Shown here: piece by piece, positions 1-10,498 of the stretch
How the letters are laid out: the number at the start of each line of letters is the position of its first letter
Numbering within the stretch: the first letter of the stretch is position 1
DNA from: Lotus japonicus
Taxonomy: Eukaryota; Streptophyta; Magnoliopsida; Fabales; Fabaceae
Direction: 5' to 3'
DNA length: 64,000 bases
Assembly: GCF_012489685.1 (NCBI RefSeq)
Contig: NC_080044.1
Coordinates: 56,473,507-56,537,506 of the forward strand
Notes under the pieces: generated by a model
The model's database searches: none
Told to the model about the DNA's origin: nothing
Seen by the model: only the letters and a program-made list of their open reading frames with translations
Position numbers and translations under genes: made by a program

Positions 1-365
1 AACAGTTGTTTGATTTTTCCTTTAGGAGATCAAGGTTGATCGGATCCTAGAGAAGACTAAGAGAGTGAATCTTAGTGTGAGCTAAGTCAGTGTAATTGTT
101 AGTCACTTGTAGGTTTCAAGTGCAGTTGTAACTCTTACCTGATTAGTGGATTGCCTTCATTCTAAGAAGGAAGAAATCACCTTAACGGGTGGACTGGAGT
201 AGCTTGAGTGATTTATCAAGTGAACCAGGATAAAATCCTTGTGTGCTTTTCTATCTCTATCTTTTGCACTTAGTTCTCGAAAAGATTTGTTAAATCTTTA
301 AGGTGGTAGTTTGTACTGAAAACGTTATTCAAACCCCCCCCTTTCTACCGTTTTTCATACCTTCA
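1..365 (+). mobile_element. 3' part of a Ty1/copia-type LTR (SIRE/Maximus-like)
   Basis: The stretch ends in a C-rich run followed by CTTTCTACCG and ...ACCTTCA, and a primer site for initiator tRNA-Met starts at the next base. This is how copia LTRs of the plant SIRE/Maximus group end. Only the right part of the LTR is in the window, so neither the LTR start nor a target duplication can be seen. The family name rests on resemblance of the LTR tail and is inference. Confidence 0.55.
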
Positions 366-393
366 TGGGTATCAGAGTCTTGGTATCAGAGTC
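366..393 (+). other. Duplicated primer-binding site (initiator tRNA-Met)
   Basis: TGGGTATCAGAGTC at 366 and TGGTATCAGAGTC at 381 both resemble TGGTATCAGAGC, the complement of the 3' end of plant initiator tRNA-Met. The first copy has an extra G and sits directly against the LTR end. The second is 15 bases downstream. The duplication is unusual and suggests a slipped or repaired priming event. Confidence 0.6.
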
Positions 394-799
394 AAACTAA
401 AATCACTTCAGAGGAAGTGAAATGTATTCTTTGTATTTGCCCAGTGACACATCTATGGTCATAAAAGTGGAACTCTTAAATTCTCCAAAAGAAAAATAAG
501 TCACACTAACACGTCTTACACATCAAAAACTGGGTTGTACTCCCCTTTTTGTCATAAGCAAAAAGCCTGGGGGTGTGAAAAACTTAGCTTGAAGTACAAG
601 GTACTCCCCCTTAGAGAAGGTCTAAGTTTGAAGAAAAGTAAAACGATGCATGAATCAGAGTAAGGCGAAATAAAGAGAAGAGTTAATGCAGAAGAGGAAC
701 GTTTACCACCGGCCAAGGGAGTAACGAAGAGGGTCAGTTATCAAGAACTTAACCTCGAGAAACTGAAGGAGCATTAACTTTCAGAGAGAGAGTGAGGCC
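394..799 (+). other. Non-coding leader of the copia-type element
   Basis: No convincing reading frame is present. The stretch is purine-rich, with short repeats of AAGTGAAA and GTACTCCCC type. It links the primer site to a TATA-like motif and a coiled-coil reading frame. It is probably the internal leader of a non-autonomous copia derivative. Confidence 0.3.
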
Positions 800-808
800 T
801 ATATAAAG
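800..808 (+). promoter_or_regulatory. TATA-box-like motif upstream of the coiled-coil reading frame
   Basis: TATATAAAG lies in a GC-richer context (GGCC before it, CGATGG after it) just upstream of the 822-1259 frame. It is too close to that frame to be a normal promoter for its first codon, so this may be chance. Confidence 0.25.
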
Positions 809-821
809 CGATGGAGAAATA

Positions 822-1259
822 GTGAAGCTTTACAAATCAAGCAATTCCATCATAGAAGAAAAAAAAAATGGCATCATATATGGTAGCGCTAAGGAGCTCA
901 AAAAGAGGGCTTTTGAGGAGGACTTGTTCCTTAATATAAGGCATCCAGAGGGTACAAAAACCATTTCGGAGCTAACAAGGACACTGCTGGAAGAGGACCT
1001 GCGTCCAGAGTTGAGGAATGATTTAGAAGAATTCCTTGCCTTCGTTGAGGAAGTTGAAGAACTCAGCCGGCTTGAACTGAAGCTGCTGGAAGAGAAGGTA
1101 GACATTGAAAGAAAACTCAAGACTTCAGAGGAAAGTCTGGAGAGGGATGAGCAGATCGTCAATCTCAACAATATCCAGTATACACTGGATCGTCTGGAGA
1201 AGAGTCGGTCAGAGCAGCGCCAAGAGTGTAGAAGAATGAGGAGAGATCCTCCATTCTAG
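822..1259 (+). CDS. Hypothetical coiled-coil protein fragment, no ATG start
   Basis: This open frame of about 145 codons encodes a highly charged, Glu/Leu-rich protein with heptad-like spacing (LEEFLAFVEEVEELSRLELK and following), so most of it would form a coiled coil. It has no in-frame ATG near its beginning: the previous in-frame stop is at 804-806 and the first codon is GTG. It is therefore either an exon or a fragment whose start has been lost. It follows the copia-type primer site by about 430 bases, so it may belong to that element's interior. I do not recognise the family. The opposite strand is also open here, but only as a low-complexity Ser-rich shadow. Confidence 0.3.
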   Translation: MKLYKSSNSIIEEKKNGIIYGSAKELKKRAFEEDLFLNIRHPEGTKTISELTRTLLEEDLRPELRNDLEEFLAFVEEVEELSRLELKLLEEKVDIERKLKTSEESLERDEQIVNLNNIQYTLDRLEKSRSEQRQECRRMRRDPPF

Positions 1260-1339
1260 ACTTTAGGGAAAAAGATGAAGAATGTATGATGTAAGCATAA
1301 CCAGATTATGAATAAAAAAATTTTTGCAAACACAATGTG

Positions 1340-1343
<4 letters not shown>

Positions 1344-1384
<41 letters not shown>

Positions 1385-1388
1385 ATAT
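1344..1388. repeat. (AT)n microsatellite
   Basis: About 45 bases of alternating A and T with one TT interruption. Confidence 0.9.
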
Positions 1389-1504
1389 GTATGCAGAGAT
1401 AAACAGAACCAGCAAAGCAAAAATAACGAGAAAAGCGAAAAGAAAAGAACTATAGTTTAAAAATAAAATTAAGTTAAGCAAGGAAAAACGAAGAGATCCT
1501 AAAG

Positions 1505-1643
1505 CTAAGGTTTATCACTGCGACGCAGAAGTTCCATCATCATTTGCTTCATTTCTATCAGCATAGACTCATGAATATTGAGACGTTGTTCCACGTGTCG
1601 AGTCTGGACGAGCTGGACTGTGTAGAACTGGAAGGAACAGTCT
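1505..1643 (-). pseudogene. C-terminal fragment of a Met/Gln/Leu-rich coiled-coil frame, cut by the gap
   Basis: On the minus strand a frame runs out of the assembly gap and stops at 1505. Its last residues (HESMLIEMKQMMMELLRR) have the look of a short coiled coil, such as occurs near the N-terminus of plant gag proteins. Nothing upstream can be read because of the gap. The family is not identified and the fragment could be chance. Confidence 0.2.
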
Positions 1644-1743
1644 NNNNNNNNNNNNNNNNNNNNNNNNNNNNNNNNNNNNNNNNNNNNNNNNNNNNNNNNN
1701 NNNNNNNNNNNNNNNNNNNNNNNNNNNNNNNNNNNNNNNNNNN
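1644..1743. other. Assembly gap (100 N)
   Basis: Exactly 100 N, the usual placeholder for a gap of unknown size. The start of the Tekay-like gag gene and the element's 5' LTR are missing here. Confidence 0.99.
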
Positions 1744-4700
1744 AAGCGGATCTCTGGATCCAGGAGATTGAAAAGATCTTCGGTGTATTGCAGACTGCTG
1801 AGGGGGCCAAGGTGGGAATGGCAACCTTTCTACTGTTGGGTGATGCTGAGTACTGGTGGAGAGGCGCCAGAGGAATGATGGAAGCAAACAACCTGGAAGT
1901 GAACTGGACTTCGTTTCGTGCTGCTTTTCTGGAAAAGTATTTTCCAGATAGTGCGCGGGACGAGCGTGAGTCGCAATTCCTGACACTTCGTCAGGGTAGC
2001 ATGTCCATCCCGGAATATGCTGCCAAGCTGGAATCGTTGGCCAAGCACTTTCGATTCTTCCGCAATGGGGTCGATGAACCCTACATGTGCAAGCGCTTTG
2101 TGAATGGGCTGAGGCCCGATATTGAAGACTCGGTGAAACCGTTGGGGATCACTCGTTTTCAGACTTTGGTTGAGAAAGCCACTGAGGTGGAGATAATGAA
2201 GAACAGGAGACTGAACCGTGTTGGGACAGGAGGGCCGATGAGGTCGGGCTCTCAAAATTTTCAAGGCAGAGGGAGATTTCAGAGTAGGAAGCCGTATCAA
2301 CGTCCTGCAGGTAGAGGAATTGCTTCAGGATCTTATAGGCCCATGGTGGGTACTGCTGGAGGTTCTGGAGGTCAGACTGTGAACAGGGAGATGACCTGTT
2401 ACAGATGTGGGCAGCCTGGACACTATGCCAATACTTGTACTGACATGAGGCCCAAATGCTTTAACTGTAACAAGTTGGGGCATACTGCTGCTCAATGCAG
2501 AGCACCTAAGACAGAACCAGCTGTAAACACTGCTCGTGGGAAGCGTCCTGCTGCCAAGGCAAGAGTCTACACCATGGATGGTGAAGAAGCTGAAGATGTT
2601 GATGGTCTGATCAGGGGAGATTGCGAGATTGACGGTAATCTCCTAACTGTACTTTTTGATTCCGGAGCAACGCACTCTTTTATCTCTAGGGAATGTGCTA
2701 CTAGATTAAAACTTCCCGTTACTGCTTTGAGTTTCGATCTTATAGTTACCACACCTGCCAAAACTCTGCTTGCCAATACTGCATGCATGTATTGCCCAGT
2801 AACCTATAGGGATAAAGTTTACCATGCTAACCTAGTGTGCCTAACTCTCAAGAACCTAGATGTTATCCTAGGGATGGACTGGTTGTCCCACTACCATTGT
2901 CTTCTGGACTGTAGCCGAAAGAGAGTGGTATTTCCTGACTCGGACCTTTCCGAGTATCTATCCGCCAATCATATTAATGTCTCTCTGAATGAAGGATCTC
3001 AAGAGTATTCAGTTTTGTTGAGCTTGGAGAGTAAAGGAAATTCGGAAGTGAGTAATATTCCAGTTGTGAGGGACTTCGCGGATGTTTTTCCTGGCGATGT
3101 ACCTGGTTTGCCGCCTGTACGCGACATTGAGTTTGTTATTGACATCGTACCGGGAACAGGACCGATTTCGATTGCACCATATCGGATGGCACCTGCGGAA
3201 TTGGTGGAGTTGAAGTCTCAACTTGAGGATCTTTTGTCGAAAGGATTCATCCGACCAAGCGTTTCACCTTGGGGAGCACCCGTCTTATTGGTGAAAAAGA
3301 AGGATGGGAAATCTAGACTTTGTGTCGACTATCGACAACTGAACAAAGTAACCGTCAAGAATAGGTATCCGCTACCCAGAATTGATGATTTGATGGATCA
3401 ACTACGAGGAGCTGCGATATTCTCAAAGATAGACCTGAAGTCGGGTTACCATCAGATCAGAGTAAAGACTGAGGATATCCAGAAGACGGCATTCCGGACT
3501 CGTTATGGACACTATGAGTATCTAGTGATGCCATTTGGGGTGACAAACGCACCTGCTATCTTCATGGATTACATGAACAGGACATTCCATCCGTTCTTGG
3601 ATCGATTCGTCGTGGTGTTTATCGACGACATTCTGATCTACTCAAAGAACGCTGAAGATCATGAAGGGCACTTGCGTCAGGTTTTACAAGTGTTGAGAGA
3701 GACAAAGTTGTACGCCAACCCTTCTAAGTGTGAATTTTGGCTCGAAGAGGTAAAATTCTTGGGCCATGTGATTTCTAAAGAAGGTATAGCTGTGGATCCA
3801 GCAAAGGTAGAGACGGTGTTGTCATGGGAACGGCCAAAGACCGTGACTGAGATCAGGAGTTTTGTCGGTTTGGCGGGGTACTATCGTCGTTTCATTGAGA
3901 ATTTCGCCAAGATCGTTGGACCCTTGACTCAACTTACGAGAAAGGATCAACCTTTTGCATGGACCGAAGCGTGCGAAACTAGCTTTCAGACAATGAAGGA
4001 ACGTTTGACGACGTCACCTGTACTCGTCTTACCGCAACCAGAGGAACCGTATGAAGTGTACTGTGATGCTTCGCATCAAGGTTTGGGATGTGTGCTGATG
4101 CAGCATCGGAAAGTGGTGGCTTATGCTTCACGACAACTGAAGACTCATGAGAAGAACTACCCGACTCATGACTTAGAACTTGCTGCCATTGTGTTTTCGT
4201 TGAAGATCTGGAGACATCACTTATATGGATGCAATTTCACCATATTTAGCGATCACAAGAGCTTGAAGTACTTGTTTGACCAGAAGGAGTTGAACATGAG
4301 ACAACGACGTTGGATGGAGTTTCTCAAGGATTACGATTTTACCTTACAATACCATCCTGGAAAAGCTAATGTTGTTGCTGATGCACTGAGCAGGAAAATG
4401 CATATCTCGTCAATGATGGTGAAGGAGCTACAACTGCTGGAACAATTCCGAGATTTGAGTTTGGACGTAAGATTATCCAAGGGAGAACTGAGGTTCGGGA
4501 TGATCAGGATTACCAATGGATTGATGGAAGAAATCCGAGACCAACAGTTACAAGATGAATTTTTACTCGGAAAAAGGAATTTGGTAATTCAGGGTAAGGA
4601 CCCGGAATTCAAGGTAGGAAGTGACAATATCCTACGGTGTAAGGGTAGAGTTTGCGTACCCAACAACCCTGACCTAAGGAGGTTGATACTGGACGAAGGT

Positions 4701-5951
4701 CACAAAAGTAAGCTGAGCATTCACCCTGGAATGAAAAAGATGCACCAGGACTTGAAGGTGAATTTCTGGTGGCCAGGAATGAAAAGACAAGTGGCAGAAT
4801 ATGTAGCTGCATGTTTGACCTGTCAAAAGGCGAAGGTGGAACATCAGAAATCTGCGGGTATGCTACAAAGCTTGGATGTACCTCAATGGAAATGGGATAG
4901 CATATCGATGGATTTTGTCGTGGCATTACCAAGAACTCAAAGAGGATATGACTCGATTTGGGTAATCGTGGATCGACTGACTAAGTCGGCTCATTTCATA
5001 CCGGTGAGAACTACGTACAATGTGGATAAGCTATCAGAGATTTATATAGCTGAGATTGTGCGACTTCATGGAGTGCCAACAAGTATCGTTTCCGATAGAG
5101 ACCCGAAGTTTACTTCCCATCTGTGGGGAACTCTTCATGAGGCTTTGGGAACGAGGCTGAGATTAAGCTCTGCTTATCATCCACAGACTGATGGGCAAAC
5201 TGAGAGAACTATCCAATCATTGGAGGATTTGCTACGAGCTTGCGTGTTAGACAATAAGGGCAGTTGGGACACCCTATTGCCACTGATTGAATTCACATAT
5301 AACAACAGTTTTCATACGACCATAGGTATGGCACCGTATGAGGCATTGTATGGCCGCAAGTGTAGAACACCTTTATGTTGGTATCAGGATGGAGAGAATT
5401 TGTTAGTAGGACCGGAACTTCTGCAACAGACAACTGAGAAGATTAAACAGATCAGGGAGAAGATGAAGGCTTCTCAGAGTAGACAGAAGAGCTATGCAGA
5501 TCAAAGGCGTAGAACCCTGGAATTCGAAGAAGGAGATCATGTGTTCCTGCGAGTTACCCAGACTACAGGAGTTGGTCGAGCAATCAAGTCAAGAAAGCTG
5601 ACGCCAAAGTTCATTGGACCTTATCAGATTACTCGTCGTGTAGGACCGGTAGCTTACCAGATCGCACTACCGCCTTTTCTATCAAACGTTCACGATGTAT
5701 TCCATGTGTCACAACTGCGGAAGTATATTGCTGATCCGACGCACGTCATCGAGCTGGATGACATTGAGTTGAAGGATAACTTGTCTTTCGAGACACCGCC
5801 AATCAGCATTGGTGACACAAGGGTAAAGCAGTTGAGGGGTAAAGAGATCGAGTTAGTGAAGGTTATTTGGAACAAGGACACCGGTGATGCAACGTGGGAG
5901 CTGAAGGAAAAGATCAAGGAACAGTATCCAGAACTTTTTACTGACCCTTAA
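1744..5951 (+). CDS. Ty3/gypsy chromovirus (Tekay-like) Gag-Pol polyprotein, 5' end in gap
   Basis: A single uninterrupted frame runs from the gap to TAA at 5949-5951. Residues below are counted from 1788. In order: gag capsid region (about 1-140, with EYWW and FLEKYFPD); two CCHC zinc knuckles, [14 protein letters not shown] at 204 and [14 protein letters not shown] at 224; aspartic protease DSGATHS (Asp291); reverse transcriptase with FIDDILIYS (Asp613, Asp614); RNase H with YCDAS (Asp760); integrase zinc finger ([10 protein letters not shown]); integrase core Asp1042, Asp1103, Glu1139, giving the D,D(35)E spacing; GPY region (KFIGPYQI); and a C-terminal chromodomain-like end (VKVIWNK...ATWELKE). 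The chromodomain places it in the chromoviruses. A Tekay assignment fits the very long LTR and the C-terminal sequence. All catalytic residues I checked are present and there is no internal stop, so this could be a recently active copy. The true ATG lies in the gap. Confidence 0.93.
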
Positions 5952-5970
5952 GTTTCGAGGTCGAAACTTT

Positions 5971-5988
5971 CTTTTTGGAGGGTAGTAA
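5971..5988 (+). other. Polypurine tract of the Tekay-like element
   Basis: CTTTTTGGAGGGTAGTAA sits directly before the LTR's TG at 5989. The same motif (CTTTTTGGAGGGGAGTAT) precedes the 3' LTR of the related element at 25119. Confidence 0.8.
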
Positions 5989-6662
5989 TGTAAGGCCCAA
6001 GTTTTAACGTTTTGGATAAGTGAATAAAATAAAGGAGTTATTTGATTAAGATAAATTTGGGAAGGAAAGAGGTTCAGGAAAAGTCCAAGAATGTATCGAA
6101 AAACCGAAAGAGTTATAGCACGACTAACATACGCTTAATCCTAGGTCAAAGGTATTAGTGAATAGTTAATTTACGCTTTAGGACACGATGGAAACTAATT
6201 CCAAAAATCCTCAGAGAAATGTTAGAACTTCTCTTTTCCGTCCTTAAACAACCATTTCGATGCGAAATCCTGGAAAGTACGAACGTCAAATTCCAATTCT
6301 CGGAAGTTTGCCGAAACGGAATCCCTGATAGTTCGAAAAACCTAAGATCGACAGACGATGAAGACTTTTTCTATCCGGAAACTCAAATGAAGATTCCACC
6401 CGCGTTCACCTACTTCTCTCATCATTCCTAATCTTTCTTCAGAAGGAAGTTTTCTTGTCCGACGATCACTGCAAAAAGTAGTTTTTCGGGATAAACCGAC
6501 TTACACCGACTTATGCCGATTTTGGATCTTTTGGTTTAATTCCAAGAATTTTATTTTGAGTTCTGGAATTCTGTCGCCAGAACCTATCTTAGAATGCGCA
6601 GAGGAACGCGCAGGAAAAATCGGAATCGCAAAAAAATCATTTTTCCGTTTTTTTCCAAAACC

Positions 6663-6670
6663 TATAAATA
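6663..6670 (+). promoter_or_regulatory. LTR TATA box
   Basis: TATAAATA in the context AACCTATAAATAGC, about 675 bases into the LTR. The related LTRs have the same motif at 18326, 25811 and 59198. Transcription should start about 30 bases downstream, so everything to the right of it in the LTR belongs to R and U5. Confidence 0.75.
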
Positions 6671-8211
6671 GCTTGAAAAATTAGATTTTTTTCACAAAAC
6701 CCATTTTCCCCACCCCTCCAAGCCGCGAGTTTCTAGAGAGAGAGAGAGATCCGGATCTTCGTCGTTTCTTGCCCGTTTGCTTCACCGTTCGTCACTAATC
6801 GAAGACCTCGAGGTAGGTAATCTATACTCTCCTTCGAATCGTCGTTTCTGTCCATTTCTCTTGCGACTTTCTGAGTTCAAAATTTTGAGGTTTTTGAAAA
6901 ACTGTTCAAATCAGCTGATTTCAGCGTCTAAACTTCTTCCCTGCATGCTCCTGAGCGTGTTCTGCGGATTAGATTTTGTCAAATGTCGACGAAATGCCGC
7001 CGGGATCAATTTCTACCCTAAATACCCATTTTTCGCCAAAGTCGCAACCTTTACGCTCTAATCTATCGACTTGGCTTAGTGCTAGTAGGATTTGTCGTCA
7101 TAAACGTCGTTGTGGACGTCCCCATCCAATTTGTTTTTCAAAAATCCAATTTTGAAATTCTGAGCTAAAAATAATGACCAAACTACCCCTATATCAGTTT
7201 TCGATCCGAAAATTTTTCCGAGCCTAGAACCGTCTTAGTTACGGCTTATGTTAACCTAGGAACCAAGTTTGATCGAAGAAAAATCGACCCTCCCAATTAA
7301 GGAAAGTGGCCGAGAGCTATATCAAGGGGGGAGGAGAATCCGATTTTTCGAAAACTTGTCTTAACGCGTTAGATTGTCGTACCACGGAGGTAGTAGTGTA
7401 CTGTGTAACCCTAGGACTCTTTGATTGCTGAGTTTCTGACTCTTGGTGTTGATTTCTGTGATTTTTGCTTAAGGTTCGTTTGAGGAGATTCCAAGAAACC
7501 AAGGAGAAGAGCTTGAAGAACATTTGGAGGAGGAAGCTGGAAGACCCACCGGTGAGGGCTACTCTCTGAATTACTAGATAATGCTTTAGGTGTCGATGAA
7601 ATTCGACTTGATTTATGTGTTATGCACTTAATTGCTAAATGTCTGAAATGATTTCTGAGGCTTCGGCCGAACTTGTTGAGTACTTGATGCCATGATATTG
7701 TGTGCTAAATGATTCACATGCTATGTGCTACATGGTTAACTTAGGATGTGTTGGAATATGCTGTTTATGTCTTTTGGTTGAGCTGTTTCAATGATGCTAT
7801 TCCACTCGTGCCTATGTTTCTGGAAAGTGAGGATTACGGGCAGGTCATGCCGAATTTTTATGAGATTTTGAGAGAGTTTTAAAAGGACGAACGGAGTTCG
7901 GACCTTGTCATGCTCCAATGGATCGAGACCTTCTCAGGGAATTACTTGGGTTATGGGAACTTTGAAACTCATAGGGAATACGATAAGACTAAAAAGAGCT
8001 ATTTTTATAAAGAAATTCATAAGATATTAAACAACCTCTAAACCTTTAAATAAAGATAACAATCTCGGATGCAAGCTTTGGATTGAAGTTTAGTTTTGGA
8101 AAACGAGAAGTGTCGTCGGATCCAAGTGTTGGGAAGATTTCGAGTTTTGGGTATGTTGATACTCATTCGCTCTGGGAGCAGTTTGTTTAGCCATCCAAGG
8201 GATGAGCCGAG

Positions 8212-8464
8212 AAGCTTCACGGAGGTGTGAGACCTTGTGAATGCGTGATACTCCACTGAGGCGTGAGACCTTGTGGAAAGCATGGATCTTCACTGAGGCG
8301 TGAGACCTCGTGAACAGCATGAAACTTCATTGAAGCGTGAGACTTCGTGCAAGTGTGTAAATTCACTGAGGCGTGAGACCTTGTGAAAGCATAAAACTTC
8401 ACTGAAGCGTGAGACTTTGTGAATGTGTGAGACTCCACAGAAGCGTGAGACTTCGTGAGAGCAT
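8212..8464 (+). repeat. 36-bp tandem stem-loop array in the LTR (class II, 7 units)
   Basis: The core GCGTGAGAC or GTGTGAGAC recurs at 8225, 8261, 8298, 8335, 8371, 8407 and 8443, a period of 36-37. Each unit can fold: TTCAC pairs with GTGAA across the conserved loop. In the second unit both arms change together (TCCAC with GTGGA). A 12-unit version is in the LTR at 17634. Confidence 0.85.
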
Positions 8465-9177
8465 TGATGACTCGAAGAGTTGTCGTGAGTGGCTGCACTC
8501 TTTTGTTTATGATTAATTGTATTTTGTCGCAGAATCGACATTTACCTTAGGGTATTCTTTTAGAGACTTTAAGTTATCTAGAACACGTGGCGACGTGTCG
8601 GGTGAGGTCGGAGACGTTGTTTGGCTAATCACTTGCATTCATGCACTCATTTTGAGGTTAATACACGGCGTGATACCGGACCTCGGTGGATTCCAAAATG
8701 GTCATAAGACCCGGATTTCCATATTTAGGACACTACGGTGGTCCTCAGTAGCAGACGGAATGGCAGACCTACGGGTTCACTGCTGATCTGACTACTTTTG
8801 TGTGGTGTAAGAGACACGCGAGCAGGAAGGTACCCACCGTGGCTGGTGTTAGGGCCGTCTCGTTGATGTCCATCCTTCTTCCGGAATGCATTTTGTTACC
8901 CAGCATTGCATTTCATGCAACATACATGCTAACTTAGTTGCTGAGTGTGATTGGTAACTGTTTATCCTATTTTTTTGAGGCATGCTACTTGTTTTTGTGG
9001 CTCTTTATATTTATTGTGATACATGCAACCCTAGGAAGCTACTCCAAAACTTATAAGCCTGAGAGGCGAGTATATATATTATCCTATAATTGTATCTGGC
9101 TTTATTAATTATATAATTCTTTGGAGTTGACCCTCGCGTCTGCTGTGTGTGTTTGGGCGGACTACGCCATTTGTCAG

Positions 9178-9660
9178 ATGAGTATGGGGGATTGGTTTAC
9201 CATGGTCAGCCCATCAGGGGGGACCAGGTACGAGATGCTTGACCAAGACGACCCAGGTGCATGGGTGGTCGATCCCGAGGGCCACCGTGCGACCTACACC
9301 GGTCGGATCATGGAGGACCGTGTCGATCGATTCGGACGCTTGACGGAGGGAGTGATGAGGAGGCACATAGTGAGCTTCAACCTGCCTCCAGGAGTACACT
9401 GTGGACCCGGCTTGGGAGTACCTCCACCGCCACCATCTCCTTCAGATGATGAGGACCCTGCTGAGGAGTTGCCAGTAGGTGGGGCTTCGACGGAGTCTAG
9501 TCCGTCTACTGCTGCTGCTGTCGTTGCGGATCTCGTTCCGGGCCCCGAGCCCGAGAGTCCAGTGCGGGAGCGCATTAGGGTGGACAGAGAGGGCAGTGTT
9601 GAGTACGTCGACCTAGTCGTCCTGGATGCAGATTCGGATGACGACCGCGCTAGCGTGTAG
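9178..9660 (+). CDS. LTR-embedded conserved ORF (acidic-tailed protein), copy 1
   Basis: The frame encodes 160 residues from ATG at 9178. The start was chosen because the two homologous frames (13790, 61375) also begin with ATG directly after CAG and show the same first residues (MS[MI][GA]DWF). The first 75 or so residues form the conserved part: WFTMVSPSGG, RYEM, DDPGAWVVD, HRATYTGRIMEDRVDR, then SFNLPPGVHCGPG. A Pro-rich spacer follows (PPPPPSPSDDEDP), then a Ser/Ala-rich stretch and an acidic end (DSDDD). I see no signal peptide, membrane segment or known catalytic motif, and I do not recognise the family. It lies in the U5 part of the LTR about 2.5 kb downstream of the TATA box, so in a full-length element it would precede gag on the RNA. 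Differences from the other copies are mostly single residues and the frame stays open, which suggests past selection. Acidic Ser/Asp tails are seen in many nuclear proteins, but no role is shown. Confidence 0.6.
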   Translation: MSMGDWFTMVSPSGGTRYEMLDQDDPGAWVVDPEGHRATYTGRIMEDRVDRFGRLTEGVMRRHIVSFNLPPGVHCGPGLGVPPPPPSPSDDEDPAEELPVGGASTESSPSTAAAVVADLVPGPEPESPVRERIRVDREGSVEYVDLVVLDADSDDDRASV

Positions 9661-10404
9661 GATCGAGTGCTAGTGTGGGCTCCTCGGGTAGGGATAGTGT
9701 AGGAGTTGTGTCGATGCTCTGACCGTCATGCTTCCGTTTTTGGGGACCGGGTAGTTTTCCTACCGGTAGCTTTTGTGTGGTTTCCTATGGAGATCGCAGA
9801 GAGCTGGTTGGATTTAGGGGGGTCTTTTCTTAGGCCGCTGGGCCAACTTGCTCTCAGTTTTTGTAGGTTAGTGTTGCGGACACAGCATCTTTATTTTGGA
9901 CTGTACATATTGCCTTCGGGCGTTACTCTTTTCTGTCACCCGACACGAGGCATGTATATATAGTTGTATAGTAGTTCCTTTTATCTTTTGTTAGGGAGTT
10001 TTATTGCTTTCTGTCTTTAGTTATATTGTCGAAAAAAAATAATTCACGTTTTTCCGCTTAAAGTATTTTCTTTTGGTTACTAAAGTGACGCCACCGAAAT
10101 CGGGGTGTTACACATTCTCTGGAGTCATTTGGGGATTATGAGATCCCGGAAACTTATAAGATTTCGATAAGACTAAAAGGATATTATTTTGTAAAGAAAA
10201 CTCATAAGACATTAAACAACCTCTAAATCTTCAAATAAAGATAATAAACTCGAAAGGAAGCTTAGGATGCAAATCTTAGTTTTTGGAAAACGAGAAGTGT
10301 CGTCGGATCTAATCGTTGAGGAAGTTGAGAAGTGCTGAGTTTGTCGATGTTCTTGTGCTGTTGGAGCAGCTATGTGTTGTTGGGCTATCCTGGGGATAAG
10401 TCCG

Positions 10405-10498
10405 GGAAACCGTTAGTTTCCGAGAGTGTGATACTCTGTGCTCGTTGAGCAGTTGTGACCATCGGATTGAGATGAGTCGGATGATTTGGAGATCATCG
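10405..10498 (+). repeat. Cluster of unlike short stem-loops in the older LTR
   Basis: Four small inverted repeats follow one another: GAAAC/GTTTC, GAGT/ACTC, GCTC/GAGC and GATGAT/ATCATC. They occupy the place where the other LTRs have their tandem stem-loop arrays, but the sequences differ. This part of the LTR thus keeps forming hairpins even where the repeats are not conserved. Confidence 0.5.

Larger units (their letters stand above)
5989..10112 (+). mobile_element. 3' LTR (4124 bp) of the Tekay-like element
   Basis: It starts TGTAAGGCCCAAG after the polypurine tract and ends GGGGTGTTACA. It holds a U3 of about 0.7 kb, a TATA box at 6663, a splice-donor-like GAG|GTAGGT at 6813, a 78-bp exon-like block (7474-7551) between AAG and GTGAGG, a stem-loop array (8212-8464) and a conserved reading frame (9178-9660). 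The sequence after it (10113 on) matches the middle of the same LTR type, so the element appears to have inserted into an older LTR of its own family. The 5' LTR is not in the window. Confidence 0.88.
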
